In this document: one piece after another, positions 35,294-45,169 of the stretch
Layout of the letters: every line of letters starts with the position of its first letter
Numbering within the stretch: position 1 is the first letter of the stretch
From: Paenibacillus pedocola
GTDB lineage: Bacteria; Bacillota; Bacilli; Paenibacillales; Paenibacillaceae
Direction of reading: 5' to 3'
Assembly: GCF_031599675.1 (NCBI RefSeq)
Contig: NZ_CP134223.1
Coordinates: 2,666,001-2,730,000 of the forward strand
DNA length: 64,000 bases
Notes under the pieces: model-generated
Seen by the model: the letters and a program-made list of their open reading frames with translations, nothing else
The model's database searches: none
What the model was told of the DNA's origin: nothing
Translations under genes and position numbers: made by a program

Positions 35294-36970
35294 TCACAAT
35301 TCAGGTGGAAACCACAGGTGACGCAGGTCTACCCAGCCCTGGCTGTTAAAGGTAACCCCGCGGACAGAGGGCAGATAGGCTGTTTCCGCCGGCTTCTCAT
35401 ACAGGATATGCAGCTGATGCTCATGCCTCAGGCTGTCTTCTATCGCCTGGAAGCCTGCGGCGCGGGCCTTCGGATCCTGTTCGCGGGCAATGATCTGGAG
35501 CCGTCCTTCAATATCAGCCCGTGTTCGCGGCTCAATATGCTGCACCATCGTAGAATACAGGTCGAACAGTCTGAGCTGTTCATCCTGATCACGGAGCAGG
35601 GAGAAGACGATCAGATCAGCCAACAGTCGGACGGGGCCTTTGAATTCCTCAGGGGAGACGGATAATACATTGCATGAATATCCGCGGTGCGACAGCTTAA
35701 CGGCAACGGCCTCGGCATCGCCGGCATACTGCGGGATGGTTGCGATTTGCAGTGCCGGCGTATCGGCATGGTGCTGCTTCGGCCCCTGCGCCGCGGCTCC
35801 TTCATGTAAACAGGAGAGTACATCTGCACGTAGCAGGGGATCGCTGAGCGGTCCTTTTTTTTTCGTATTGCAGGTGATGAATTTCCGCACAGACGATTCC
35901 GAATGTATCCGGCTCCAGACAGCTGAGCCTGCAGTGGCAGGGTTCGGGATGATATGAAACGGAGAGCTTGTCTCAGCCGCAGCCGAAGCGATGTCCCACG
36001 GGACATAGAGAATCTCCACCCGGTCGAGGTGAGCCCGTCCCTGGAAATAATATGGGAACACTTCCAGCGCGCACATATCCTCGTTCATCTCCACCAGCTT
36101 AAAGGGCCCGGTCCCCGCCGGTCTGCGCCCGAAGCTGCCGGCAGGTGTTGTCTCCAGATCACGCGGGACGATGGCGGCCCGGCTGGTGCAGAGGAAGGGA
36201 AGGAACAGCTCGTTCGGTTTCTTCAGCAGAAAGCGCACCGTAGTCGGGCTGAGCGCCTTGACTTCCCGGATCTCCTTGAAGATGTTGCTGTAAAGCATGC
36301 GCTGCGAAGTATTCATCATCCGCTCGAAGGAGTATACGACATCCTCAGCTGCTAATACCTTTCCGTGATGGAACAGTACATCCTTGCGTAAGTGAAAGGT
36401 CCAGACCGTCCGCTTCTCATCCGTATCCCAGGCATGGGCCAGTCCGGGTATGATCCTGCCTTCTCTGCCGCTGCGCGCCACCAGACCGTCAAATACGTGG
36501 CTGGAAACAAAGGATTCAGCCAGCAGGTTCATATACAGCGGATCCAGGTTGTGGAGGTGCTGCGTTACCGGAAGCCGCAAGGTATCAATCCGTCTATCAC
36601 TGCGGATCTCGGAATGATGCCCGAAATAGGCCAGCAGCCAGCCCTGCAGTGTATCCTGCAGTGAGGAGGAGCGGGCATATCTGCGGATACCTTCAATAGT
36701 GCTGCGCATATCGCTGCTGCTGATTGCCTGCATCATGGACTGGAGCGCAATCTCTTCAGCACCCGCCAGGAACTTCAGCGAAGAACGCCGCCCGCGTCCC
36801 CGGCTTGGCGTCCAGCGGATCCAGCCCTGTTCAGCCAGCTTGTTAATCACATTTAGGGCATTCCGGTGAGTGCAACTCAGGGTATGCGCCAGCTCGTCCA
36901 GAGTAACCGCGGCTTCCTCCGCTCCTCCATGCTGCGAATGCAGCTTCAGAAATTGGCTGTGCAGCTTCAC
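35294..36970 (-). CDS. SgrR-like transcriptional regulator with solute-binding domain
   Basis: 558 residues from GTG 36970 (AAAGGAGG). Residues 1-115 form an SgrR_N-type winged helix (TLDELAHTLSCTHRNALNVI, GWIRWTPSRGRGRRSSLKF split). From about 150 on it is an SBP_bac_5 (oligopeptide-binding-like) domain: DPLYMNLLAESF, WTFHLRKDVLFHHGK, GTGPFKLVEMNEDM. There is no signal peptide, so this is a cytosolic DNA-binding regulator that senses a small molecule through a periplasmic-binding fold. The target gene is not evident; the divergent DUF4173 gene is a candidate. Confidence 0.88.
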   Translation of the reverse strand: MKLHSQFLKLHSQHGGAEEAAVTLDELAHTLSCTHRNALNVINKLAEQGWIRWTPSRGRGRRSSLKFLAGAEEIALQSMMQAISSSDMRSTIEGIRRYARSSSLQDTLQGWLLAYFGHHSEIRSDRRIDTLRLPVTQHLHNLDPLYMNLLAESFVSSHVFDGLVARSGREGRIIPGLAHAWDTDEKRTVWTFHLRKDVLFHHGKVLAAEDVVYSFERMMNTSQRMLYSNIFKEIREVKALSPTTVRFLLKKPNELFLPFLCTSRAAIVPRDLETTPAGSFGRRPAGTGPFKLVEMNEDMCALEVFPYYFQGRAHLDRVEILYVPWDIASAAAETSSPFHIIPNPATAGSAVWSRIHSESSVRKFITCNTKKKGPLSDPLLRADVLSCLHEGAAAQGPKQHHADTPALQIATIPQYAGDAEAVAVKLSHRGYSCNVLSVSPEEFKGPVRLLADLIVFSLLRDQDEQLRLFDLYSTMVQHIEPRTRADIEGRLQIIAREQDPKARAAGFQAIEDSLRHEHQLHILYEKPAETAYLPSVRGVTFNSQGWVDLRHLWFPPEL

Positions 36971-37083
36971 GGCAGGTAGCCTCCTTTTATAAAATAGGAA
37001 ATGAACTTGGTTTTTTTTCTCTTTTTCTTCTTATTTTATCAGCTAGAATCAGGATATGAAAGTGATCAACTGGAGGGATTCCC

Positions 37084-38607
37084 ATGGAAGAGAAAGGCCC
37101 TGCTAACCCGAAGACTGCGCTTCAGGCACTGGCTGCAGCCTTTATACTGGCAATTGTGCATCAATATTTGTTCTTTGGCCATAAGCCCGGTGTTTCATAT
37201 CCCATCTTCGTGGCCCTGTTCTATGGCTTTATGCTCTACTATGCCAAAGATCGCCTGCGTCCGCCTACGTGGTTCAGCTATGTCTGGCTAGGTGCAATTT
37301 TCCTGCTGTCTATGACGTTTGTGCTGTTCTCAAACTGGTTTTTCATTGCACTGAACCTGCTGGTGCTTCCGGCGCTGATTCTGTTACATATGACTTATAT
37401 GCTCAGCTACCGCAAGCCTTCCTGGAGCCGATTCAGCTTGATCGGTGCAGCGCTGGAGCATTTTTTTGCCCAGAGCCTGAGGCATTGGCCTACGGTATTT
37501 GCCGTTATCAAACAATCAAGCGGCCGCAGTATCCAGGGGGAACGCAAGCAGGTGATCATCAAGGTATTGATCGGACTAGCTTTTTCGTTTCCGCTTCTGC
37601 TGGTAGTGGTTTCCCTGCTCTCTTCGGCAGATGGTGTTTTCCATCAGGTGCTTAATCAATTTCCTGATCTGCTGGAGCGGATATCGTTCGATGAAGGCTT
37701 TGCCCGTACGCTGTGGAGTGCACTGCTGGGAATGGGGTTGTTCGGTTATCTCTGGGGTTTCGTTGCCCCCCAGCAGAATAAGGCGGCTCTCCAGCAGAAG
37801 GAAGGGAAGGCTGATGGCGATGGGGATGTTGAACCTATAAGCTTTACCCTTGATCCGGTCATCATCACGACGGTTCTGACCATGATAAATATTGTTTATG
37901 TACTGTTTGTTACGGTTCAATTCTCTTATCTGTTCGGTGCCTGGGATGGTATTCTGCCGAAGGACAGTACATATGCCGACTATGCCCGGAGCGGATTTTT
38001 TGAGCTGATGCTGGTGACGGCGATCAATTTTGCTATCCTGCTGCTGTCATTGCTTGCTCTCGGGAAGGCCAAAGCCAGGCTGCAAACCTTCATCCGCATG
38101 CTGCTCTATATTATGGTGCTGTGCTCGATAGTGATGCTGTATTCGGCCTATTCCCGCCTGGCACTATATGAAGAAGCCTACGGCTATACGCAGATCCGCT
38201 TTCTGGTCCATGCGTTTATGATCTTCCTTGCGCTGCTGCTGGTTCTGGCCTCAGTTCGGATAAGCCGGGCACAGTTTCCGCTGATGAAATGGTACATCGT
38301 GCTTGGCCTGTTCGCCTACGTGATCATGAATTATATCGGAATGGACCGGATCATCGCCGGCCAGAATATAGCCCGTTATGAGTCCAGCGGGAAGCTGGAT
38401 ACGCACTATCTGATGGAGTTGTCGTGGGAAGCTGTTCCGAAGCTGATTGCGTTCAGTAAACAGGAAAACGGCTTGCTCGACCAGAGCCTGCGGGAGAAAA
38501 GGTCTGAACCATCGCTAGACGCACAGGAATGGCCTTCCTTCAACATCTCTACATACCGGGGGCAGCAGGCGCTTGAGCGATATCTCGGAGCGCAGCAGAC
38601 GCCTTAA
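37084..38607 (+). CDS. DUF4173 membrane protein
   Basis: 507 residues with about twelve hydrophobic segments. The DUF4173 pattern is clear around YVLFVTVQFSYLFGAWDG, YADYARSGFFELMLVTAINF and YGYTQIRFLVHAFM. A hydrophilic loop (KADGDGDVEPISF) follows an Asn/Gln/Lys-rich stretch mid-protein. Function unknown; usually near regulators and often fused or linked to anti-sigma-like partners. Divergent from the SgrR-like gene. RBS GGAGGG. Confidence 0.87.
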   Translation: MEEKGPANPKTALQALAAAFILAIVHQYLFFGHKPGVSYPIFVALFYGFMLYYAKDRLRPPTWFSYVWLGAIFLLSMTFVLFSNWFFIALNLLVLPALILLHMTYMLSYRKPSWSRFSLIGAALEHFFAQSLRHWPTVFAVIKQSSGRSIQGERKQVIIKVLIGLAFSFPLLLVVVSLLSSADGVFHQVLNQFPDLLERISFDEGFARTLWSALLGMGLFGYLWGFVAPQQNKAALQQKEGKADGDGDVEPISFTLDPVIITTVLTMINIVYVLFVTVQFSYLFGAWDGILPKDSTYADYARSGFFELMLVTAINFAILLLSLLALGKAKARLQTFIRMLLYIMVLCSIVMLYSAYSRLALYEEAYGYTQIRFLVHAFMIFLALLLVLASVRISRAQFPLMKWYIVLGLFAYVIMNYIGMDRIIAGQNIARYESSGKLDTHYLMELSWEAVPKLIAFSKQENGLLDQSLREKRSEPSLDAQEWPSFNISTYRGQQALERYLGAQQTP

Positions 38608-38691
38608 GGGTACATTCTTCCTGAAGACAAAGGGTTGTGTTACAGTTAATACAATTGGACAGCGGTCCTTGTGTAGAAGGAGGAAGGTTGG

Positions 38692-39390
38692 ATGCAGTCG
38701 ATCATTGACCCGGAAGTAGTTCATAAGCTTGCCGAGCAAAATGGTCTCCGGGAGATGTTCAGCAGCGGTGTTATTGAGGCGATGGAGCTGCGAAGGTATG
38801 GTGACGGGGAGGCGGTCTGCTCGGTTGGTGACCGCCTGGAGAGCATGTTCATTCTCGTGCAGGGGAAGCTGAAAATTCATACGCTGCTGCCGAACGGGAA
38901 GTCTATGCTGGTGAGGTTCGCAAGGCCGATGTCAGTGATCGGGGATGTGGAGCTGCTCCGGCAGTATCCAGTCAAAAATGAAGTTGAATCTGTAGGCGAT
39001 AGCCTGCTACTGGTGGCCGGTCGGAAGATGCTGCTGAAGGAGCTGGAGGAGAACACGGTGCTGCTGCGTTTTCTGATGGGGGAGCTAAGCCACAAGATGT
39101 ATACGCTGGGCCAGACCTCTGCCCTGAATCTGCTCTATCCGGTGGAGAACCGGTTTGCCAGCTATCTGCTGTCCTTGTTCGAAGATAATGTCGGAGGCCA
39201 GCGGGTTGAGGAAATCCGCACCTCCAGCCTGACGGAGACCGCGGACCTGCTCGGAACAAGCTACCGCCATCTGAACCGGATTGTGCGGCGCTTCATCGAG
39301 GAAGGGATTATTGAACGGAAGCACGGCCGCCTGAGCGTGCTGAATAAAACCCGGCTAGCCCAGCTGGCTAACGGGAATTTATACGAATAG
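38692..39390 (+). CDS. Crp/Fnr family regulator, YeiL-like
   Basis: 232 residues. An N-terminal cyclic-nucleotide-binding fold (GDGEAVCSVGDRLESMFILVQGKLKI in part: LESMFILVQGKLKI; PMSVIGDVELL) is followed by a Crp-type helix-turn-helix (SLTETADLLGTSYRHLNRIVR, recognition helix SYRHLNR) and the wing IIERKHGRLSVL. It matches YeiL in length and in the absence of an FNR-type cysteine cluster. The effector is unknown. RBS AAGGAGGAAGG. Confidence 0.87.
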   Translation: MQSIIDPEVVHKLAEQNGLREMFSSGVIEAMELRRYGDGEAVCSVGDRLESMFILVQGKLKIHTLLPNGKSMLVRFARPMSVIGDVELLRQYPVKNEVESVGDSLLLVAGRKMLLKELEENTVLLRFLMGELSHKMYTLGQTSALNLLYPVENRFASYLLSLFEDNVGGQRVEEIRTSSLTETADLLGTSYRHLNRIVRRFIEEGIIERKHGRLSVLNKTRLAQLANGNLYE

Positions 39391-39410
39391 CTGATAATGG
39401 ATTATGCAAT

Positions 39411-39454
39411 GACCGTCGAGTCCGGCCTGGAGCCGCTCATGACGGTCTTTTTTT
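39411..39454 (+). terminator. Rho-independent terminator after YeiL-like gene
   Basis: GACCGTC / GACGGTC outer stem with an inner CCGGC/GCCG-rich loop, followed by T7. The remaining sequence to 39683 contains repeated TTTAAGG/CTTAAGG boxes but no convincing promoter or gene. Confidence 0.8.
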
Positions 39455-39683
39455 GCCGTTTTTTGGGCGAAGTATATTTTCAGCTAATGTTCAGCTTAAG
39501 CTTAAGGCTATTTAAGGTCCATTTAAGGCTAAGGCCGTAGGATAAAGCCAGAGGAAATGTTTAGCATTAGAACGGAAGCGGCAGGTCTGCTGCTGCTGAG
39601 AATGGAGGGCCGCACTGGGGTGTAAGGAATTCAATACATAACAACAGCATCACAGATTACATAAGAATGGGGAGAAAATAGTT

Positions 39684-41381
39684 ATGTTCAAAGGAATCCG
39701 CGCAAGAATTTTAATGGGCTTCGCTGCAGTTATTCTCGTATTTATATCCGCTATAGCCGGCAATACATTTTTTCAGGGTAAAGCAACGATGCTGTCTGAC
39801 CAGATCAACCGCAACTACAGCAAGCTGACGCTGGTGCAGGAGCTGACCGATAACATCCGTACGGCGGACGGGCTTGCCGCCAGATATGTGATGAGTAATA
39901 CGGATGGAGACAGAACGACTTATCTGACCGCCTATGAGGCGGAGATTCCGGAAATCACAGCAGCCATCACGGTGCTCAAAAATGCCGGATTAAATGAAGC
40001 GGAGCTGGCAGGGATTACAGAGCTGGAAACCGGATGGAGCACTTATTTGACCACGCTGGAAAGTGCCTTCGCTCTGGCTAAGGAAGGGAATTTCCCGGCT
40101 GCGCAAAAAGAGTTCACCAACCTCTCGCTTGATTCAATCATAGACTCACAGCTGGTATTTGAGAATATGCTGAACGAAGAGATAGCGGCTGAGCAAAGCC
40201 AGGCGGAAGCGCACCGGGGTTCTGCATTGGGCATCAGCTTAGGGGTAACAGGCTTCTCTGTACTGCTGGCCGCGGTCATAGCACTGCTCCTCTCGCAGCG
40301 GATTCTGAAACCTATCCGTGATGTAAACGGGCAGCTAATGGAGATTGCAGACGGGGAAGCGGATCTGACCCGCAAGTTGACGGTCCGCAGCCAGGATGAG
40401 ATTGGAGAGATGGCCCGTCACTTTAACCGGATGACGGATAATCTTGGCAGCATCATCGGGCAAGTCAGCCAGTCCGCGAACAGCCTGGCCGTATCTTCCT
40501 CCAAGCTTACCTTGGACAGCGGAATGACCGCAGCAACTACGGAACGGATTGCTGATATTATGGGCACTGTCGCTTCCGGTACGGATAAGCAGATGAATGA
40601 TCTCCAGACCAACATGACGACCATTCTGGAGATGTCCGCCGCGATCCAGCAGATCGCTGCAAGTGTGCAGGATATTTCCGATGCATCCCTGCGTTCCGCA
40701 GATTACACCATTTCCGGCGATGAATCGCTGCAGGCAGCCTCCCGTCAGATGGCTTCCATCAACCGCTCGATTCAATCGCTGTCCCAGCAGGTGCTTGGGT
40801 TCGTGGAACGTTCACAGGAAATTGGCAGTATCGTGGACGTGATTAAAGGGATTGCTTCACAGACCAATATGCTGGCCCTGAACGCAACTATCGAAGCGGC
40901 GCGTGCCGGAGAGCAGGGCAGAGGGTTTGCTGTTGTTGCCGATCAGGTACGCAAGCTGGCAGAACAATCGGGTGAATCCGCCAGCCTTATTGCCGGAATG
41001 GCGGCCAGCATTCAGACCGATGCCGCGAGTGCGGTGAAAATGATGAAGAGCAGCATGAGCGAGGTAGAGGAGGGAACCGGAATTATTGAGCAGGCTGGCC
41101 GTTCCTTCGGTGAAATCCGCATTTCGATTGACACGCTGGCCGGGCAAGTACAAGAGGTATCGGGAGCGGTGGAGGAAATTACGGCAGCTACGGATGAGAT
41201 TGTGGTCTCAATCCGCAACGTAACAGAGATCTCAGAAACAACCGCCTCCAATACACAGCATGTCTCCGCAGCTTCTCAGGAGCAGATGGCTTCGGTCGAA
41301 CAAATCGCCTCCTCAGCAAGTAACCTTAGCACAATGGCGCAGGGTCTGCAGGGTCTGGTAGCAAGATTTAACGTAGCTTAG
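39684..41381 (+). CDS. Methyl-accepting chemotaxis protein
   Basis: 565 residues: membrane helix at about 9-28, a four-helix extracellular sensor of the 4HB_MCP type (to about 180), a second helix at 185-205, a HAMP domain ([20 protein letters not shown]), and the MCP signalling hairpin. The highly conserved tip is present as [29 protein letters not shown] (shown in part: [20 protein letters not shown]). It would signal to CheA/CheW at cell poles. The ligand is unknown. RBS GGGGAG. Confidence 0.93.
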   Translation: MFKGIRARILMGFAAVILVFISAIAGNTFFQGKATMLSDQINRNYSKLTLVQELTDNIRTADGLAARYVMSNTDGDRTTYLTAYEAEIPEITAAITVLKNAGLNEAELAGITELETGWSTYLTTLESAFALAKEGNFPAAQKEFTNLSLDSIIDSQLVFENMLNEEIAAEQSQAEAHRGSALGISLGVTGFSVLLAAVIALLLSQRILKPIRDVNGQLMEIADGEADLTRKLTVRSQDEIGEMARHFNRMTDNLGSIIGQVSQSANSLAVSSSKLTLDSGMTAATTERIADIMGTVASGTDKQMNDLQTNMTTILEMSAAIQQIAASVQDISDASLRSADYTISGDESLQAASRQMASINRSIQSLSQQVLGFVERSQEIGSIVDVIKGIASQTNMLALNATIEAARAGEQGRGFAVVADQVRKLAEQSGESASLIAGMAASIQTDAASAVKMMKSSMSEVEEGTGIIEQAGRSFGEIRISIDTLAGQVQEVSGAVEEITAATDEIVVSIRNVTEISETTASNTQHVSAASQEQMASVEQIASSASNLSTMAQGLQGLVARFNVA

Positions 41382-41393
41382 CAAAATAAAAGA

Positions 41394-41427
41394 TAGAAAG
41401 ACCCTGCCCGACGGCAGGGTCTTTCTA
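41394..41427. terminator. Bidirectional terminator
   Basis: TAGAAAGACCCTGCC / GGCAGGGTCTTTCTA, a 15-bp perfect stem. On the minus strand its first bases contain the stop codon of the following convergent gene. Confidence 0.85.
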
Positions 41428-41847
41428 TTGATCTCGTTTTCCCCGCAGATATTTCAGGTCTTTAATCAATCCTATGATAAGAAAAACAACCATCAGCATC
41501 AGAGTTATTGGCCCCGTAATTAAGACAAACCAGAAGATGGTCCCGCCGTTAAATGCTGAAAGGCAAAATAAAGAGAAAAGATGAATATTAAAGATCATTA
41601 ACGGATAATTCAGCCAACGTAAATAGGCTATCCGTTTCAGGCTTAGGATACAAAAGAGAATATAGACGGCCAAGGGAGGCGTTGTCATTAAGAAATAGGG
41701 CAGGATTTGACCGTCTTCGGGCATGCTTGCTTCACTAAAAAAACCATGCCGGTTTCCATATGGCGTAGCTACGAAGAAAAAATAAGCAATAATCGCAACA
41801 GATGCCAGCAATACGTAAATATCCATATTTTTTCGCTTAGCCGTCAT
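41425..41847 (-). CDS. Hypothetical four-helix membrane protein
   Basis: 140 residues from ATG 41847 with TGGAGG upstream. Four hydrophobic segments (about 9-27, 47-68, 78-100, 105-128), basic C-terminus KDLKYLRGKRDQ. No family recognised. Alone between the chemotaxis receptor and the AraC regulator. Confidence 0.65.
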   Translation of the reverse strand: MTAKRKNMDIYVLLASVAIIAYFFFVATPYGNRHGFFSEASMPEDGQILPYFLMTTPPLAVYILFCILSLKRIAYLRWLNYPLMIFNIHLFSLFCLSAFNGGTIFWFVLITGPITLMLMVVFLIIGLIKDLKYLRGKRDQ

Positions 41848-42045
41848 AAATCAGCCTCCAATACTTTAACATATTCGATGCACGGCCATAATGTCCTCTC
41901 AGACAAAGCTTTCAGCTAATATTGAAGAGGAGGGGTTCACACGTTGCATAAACCAGTAACTTCTTGCTATTCTGAGAAATAGTAACAGTTTGATCAACAG
42001 CTTTTATTCAGTATCCACAATATTATCGGGATTGAGGGAAACCAG

Positions 42046-42966
42046 GTGAACAATGATTACATGGCGCGTATTCAGGCTGTTCTTCAGTTTATCGAGGAGA
42101 ATTTAGAACAGGATCTGACTCTGGATAGGCTCGCTGAGGTATCGAATTTTTCGAAGTTTCATTTTTCCAGAATCTTTTCGGCAGTCATACATAAAACGCC
42201 CATGATCTATCTTACGGAGAGACGTCTGCATCACGCGGTTACCTATCTGACTGCAACGAATAAAACGATGCTGGATATTTCATCGCTATGCGGCTTTACT
42301 TCCGTCTCCAGCTTCAATTCCTCATTCAAAAAGCGATATAAGACCACACCAAGCGCAATGAGAAGGTCCATGCAGGAACATAGCAACATTCCGTTAATCC
42401 CCGGCAATAATCAGGAAGATTTGTCCCTCTCGAAAAATTATGATTTGAGTAGCAAAAACAATAATAATTTTCTGAGGAGAGTGTGGGATATGAACATTGA
42501 GGTAAAAGAGCTTCCAGACTATCAGGTAGCATTTGCAAGGCACATTGGCAGCTATCTTGAAACGTATAAGGCTTGGGAAACACTCGGCAAGTGGGCGCAG
42601 GAGAACGTTATACCGCGGGAGCAATATTTTATCGGAATCTCTTTGGATGATCCAAGTGTAACCGACGAACAATTCTGCAGGTACGATGCTTGCATCACAC
42701 TTCCGGAAGGATTCTCTGCAGAGAGCGGTTCGGGCATTGAGTTTAAAACGTTATCCGGCGGGCAATATGCCCTGTACAAGTTCTATGATACGATCGAAAA
42801 ATTAGCGATTGCTTACCAAAGCGTGTACGGCGGATGGCTGCCTAACAGTGATTTTGAACCGGATGACCGACATGCGCTGGAGTTTTGTATGAATGATCCA
42901 TATGCTGATCCTGAGGGCAAGGCGAAGGTTGATCTTTACATCCCGATAAAGCGTACCCTACCCTAA
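42046..42966 (+). CDS. AraC-type regulator with GyrI-like effector domain
   Basis: 306 residues from GTG 42046 (GAGGG upstream). Residues 1-110 hold two AraC helix-turn-helix motifs (LTLDRLAEVSNFSKFHFSRIF, MLDISSLCGFTSVSSFNSSFKK). From about 148 the GyrI-like/effector-binding domain starts (MNIEVKELPDYQVAFARHIG), ending DLYIPIKRTLP. Such proteins activate transport or detoxification genes on binding cationic drugs or other ligands, as with Rob, SoxS-like or BmrR-type domains. The adjacent downstream EamA exporter is the likely target. Confidence 0.9.
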   Translation: MNNDYMARIQAVLQFIEENLEQDLTLDRLAEVSNFSKFHFSRIFSAVIHKTPMIYLTERRLHHAVTYLTATNKTMLDISSLCGFTSVSSFNSSFKKRYKTTPSAMRRSMQEHSNIPLIPGNNQEDLSLSKNYDLSSKNNNNFLRRVWDMNIEVKELPDYQVAFARHIGSYLETYKAWETLGKWAQENVIPREQYFIGISLDDPSVTDEQFCRYDACITLPEGFSAESGSGIEFKTLSGGQYALYKFYDTIEKLAIAYQSVYGGWLPNSDFEPDDRHALEFCMNDPYADPEGKAKVDLYIPIKRTLP

Positions 42967-43003
42967 TCTATCATTTACGTTTAGAATATAAGGAATTAAT
43001 GTA

Positions 43004-43078
43004 ATGGAAAGTGAGCTGAAACAGATGATGAAGTCACCATTATTTGAAAATGATGTACCAGTAGTTCTTCTTCCTTAA
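43004..43078 (+). CDS. Candidate leader peptide (24 aa) before EamA exporter
   Basis: ATG 43004 with AAGGA nine nucleotides upstream. The peptide begins MESELKQMMKSPLFEND and ends VVLLP. Its stop TAA (43076-43078) lies inside the left arm of the hairpin at 43073-43105. The exporter RBS follows 20 nt after the hairpin. Could be a short regulatory leader or a gene remnant. Confidence 0.4.
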   Translation: MESELKQMMKSPLFENDVPVVLLP

Positions 43079-43105
43079 CGGCGGAAAACTACAACTCCGT
43101 TAAGG
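43073..43105 (+). promoter_or_regulatory. Leader hairpin upstream of EamA gene
   Basis: CCTTAACGG / CCGTTAAGG, a 9-bp perfect stem with a 15-nt loop and no T-run, so not an intrinsic terminator. It overlaps the stop codon of the small upstream frame. Confidence 0.45.
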
Positions 43106-43137
43106 ACAGGGACTGTCTAATACACGGAGGGTGCAAA

Positions 43138-44010
43138 ATGAAGAACACTTTAATCGGATCATTGTATTTATCGCTTGCGGCCAGTATTTGGGGCGGGATG
43201 TATGTTGTTGTGAAGCATGTGGTCGGCGTTGTGCCACCCCTTGAACTGGTATGGATTCGTTATGTCATTGCTATTACTGCGCTGCTGATCATCGGTTTGG
43301 TTACTAAACAGTCATGGCGTATAGATAAACGGGATATGCTCCTGATTTTCATGCTCGGACTGATTGGAAACACCCTTTCCATCCTAACCCAGGAAGCGGG
43401 TACTATGCTGTCAACAGCACAAATGGGTGCCATTATCACTTCAACGACACCTGCGTTTAGGGTGCTGTTTGCCCGAATTCTGCTTAAGGAAAAGCTAACG
43501 CTAAAAAAAGCAGTTTCTCTCTTGTTGGCAACGGTTGGAGTCGGCATTATTGTCGGAGCGGGCAGTTTTGATCCGTCGCTTCAGCTTGGGGGCGTATCTC
43601 TACTTATCGCAGCACTTACTTGGGCACTTATGTCTGTTCTTATTAAAAAAGTACCTGGGCACTATTCTCAAATTGTTGTAACGTTTTATACGATCCTTGT
43701 GGCCATTGTGTTACTTACACCTGTCACAATCAGCAGATTACCCGAACTTGATGTCGCGGCCATGATGCATCCCTCGATTTGGGGCGGATTATTGTACTTA
43801 GGCGTGATTTCGACAGCCTGCGGCTTTTTATTGTGGAACCGCGGACTGCAAATGCTCAAAGCTTCAAGCGGCGGATTATTTTTCTTTTTCCAGCCTGTTG
43901 TCGGGACTTTTTTAGGGTGGCTGTTACTTGGTGAGCAGATTGGTCTGACCTTTTGGATAGGTACAATCTTAATTTTTATAGGTGTACTATTAGTCATTGG
44001 TGAAGAGTAA
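43138..44010 (+). CDS. EamA/DMT-family transporter
   Basis: 290 residues, ten membrane helices in two EamA repeats (WGGMYVVVKHVVGVVPPLELVWIRY in the first; WALMSVLIKKVPGHYSQIVVTFYT in the second, both quoted in part). Drug/metabolite exporters of this type move amino acids, purines or toxins. RBS ACGGAGGG. It follows an AraC/GyrI-type regulator and a short leader frame with a hairpin, so regulated export is likely. Confidence 0.9.
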   Translation: MKNTLIGSLYLSLAASIWGGMYVVVKHVVGVVPPLELVWIRYVIAITALLIIGLVTKQSWRIDKRDMLLIFMLGLIGNTLSILTQEAGTMLSTAQMGAIITSTTPAFRVLFARILLKEKLTLKKAVSLLLATVGVGIIVGAGSFDPSLQLGGVSLLIAALTWALMSVLIKKVPGHYSQIVVTFYTILVAIVLLTPVTISRLPELDVAAMMHPSIWGGLLYLGVISTACGFLLWNRGLQMLKASSGGLFFFFQPVVGTFLGWLLLGEQIGLTFWIGTILIFIGVLLVIGEE

Positions 44011-44023
44011 GATCAATCGAACT

Positions 44024-44068
44024 GCGGCAGTCCAGGACTTGCTTTCTTGTCCATGGCTGCCGCTTTTT
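44024..44068 (+). terminator. Rho-independent terminator after EamA gene
   Basis: GCGGCAG / CTGCCGC outer stem with an inner GGAC/GTCC stem, followed by T5. Confidence 0.88.
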
Positions 44069-44174
44069 CCTTGAACCCTGAACCGCCGCTAGTCCTGCCA
44101 ATCGACAAATGCCAGCCTTTAAGTCTACAATGGGGGATACAGCATGTATGGATAGTAATAAGGAGGACAACAGA

Positions 44175-45095
44175 ATGAGATCCCTGGTAGTGAACAATAT
44201 TACGGAACTGATCGGGAACACACCGGCAGTCCGGCTGAACCGGCTGGCGGGGCCGGATGACGCGGAAGTATATGTGAAGCTGGAAATGTTCAATCCCAGC
44301 GGCAGTGTTAAGGACCGGGCAGCGTATAATCTGATCCTCCAGGCGGAGCTGGACGGAAGACTTAAGCCCGGCGGAACGATTATCGAGCCGACGAGCGGCA
44401 ATACGGGCATCGGCCTGGCGATGAACGCTGCAGCAAAGGGCTACAAGGCCATTCTAGTCATGCCGGATAATATGACGAAAGAACGGATCAATATCCTGAA
44501 AGCCTACGGCGCGGAAGTGGTGCTGACTCCTGCGGCAGAGCGGATGCCGGGAGCGATAGCTAAGGCACTGGAGCTGGGTGCGGGCATACCTGACAGCTTT
44601 ATCCCGCAGCAGTTCGAGAACAAAGCCAATCCCGACATCCACCGCACGACGACAGCACCGGAAATTCTGGATCAGATGGAGGGACGGCTCGATGTATTCG
44701 TCGCCACTTCAGGAACAGGAGGTACGATTACCGGTACGGGAGAAGTGCTGCGCGGGCAGCTGCCGGATCTGCGGGTCGTAGTTGTGGAGCCGCAAGGATC
44801 GCCTGTACTCTCCGGCGGACAGCCAGGACCGCATAAGCTGGTCGGCACGAGTCCGGGCTTCATCCCGGCAATCCTCAATACTGAGGTGTATGAGGAAATT
44901 GTCCAGGTTGCCGATGAAGATGCCCTGGAGACAGTCCGGGCGCTGGCGAGCCAAGAGGGGATATTAATCGGCCCTTCAGGCGGTGCAGCGGTATGGACGG
45001 CGCTGCAGGAAGCGCGCCGGCTGGGCCCCGGCAAGCGGGTGCTGTGTATTGCTCCGGATACAGGGGAAAGGTATCTTAGTATGGGAATATATTAA
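44175..45095 (+). CDS. cysK: Cysteine synthase (O-acetylserine sulfhydrylase)
   Basis: 306 residues from ATG 44175 (AAGGAGG); the frame extends to 44109 without an RBS. PLP lysine in NPSGSVKDRAAY (K46), substrate loop EPTSGNTGIGLAM and phosphate-binding TSGTGGTITGTGE are intact. It makes cysteine from O-acetylserine and sulfide. It is monocistronic here, and CymR-type control is possible but no motif is recognised. Confidence 0.93.
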   Translation: MRSLVVNNITELIGNTPAVRLNRLAGPDDAEVYVKLEMFNPSGSVKDRAAYNLILQAELDGRLKPGGTIIEPTSGNTGIGLAMNAAAKGYKAILVMPDNMTKERINILKAYGAEVVLTPAAERMPGAIAKALELGAGIPDSFIPQQFENKANPDIHRTTTAPEILDQMEGRLDVFVATSGTGGTITGTGEVLRGQLPDLRVVVVEPQGSPVLSGGQPGPHKLVGTSPGFIPAILNTEVYEEIVQVADEDALETVRALASQEGILIGPSGGAAVWTALQEARRLGPGKRVLCIAPDTGERYLSMGIY

Positions 45096-45132
45096 TTCTT
45101 TAATGGAAGCATCATTAGCCGTAAGACTGATC

Positions 45133-45169
45133 GGCCCTTCGTCACTTTTCTGTGACCGAAGGGCTTTTT
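45133..45169 (+). terminator. Rho-independent terminator after cysK
   Basis: GCCCTTCG-tcac / gtgac-CGAAGGGC stem followed by T5. It overlaps the 3' end of the convergent vanZ-like gene. Confidence 0.92.

Noticed and set aside
39460..39683. Sigma-D promoter for the chemotaxis receptor (GCCGTAGG)
   Set aside because: The -10 match to GCCGATAT is partial and the nearest TAAG -35 is at a wrong spacing of about 17; not convincing.
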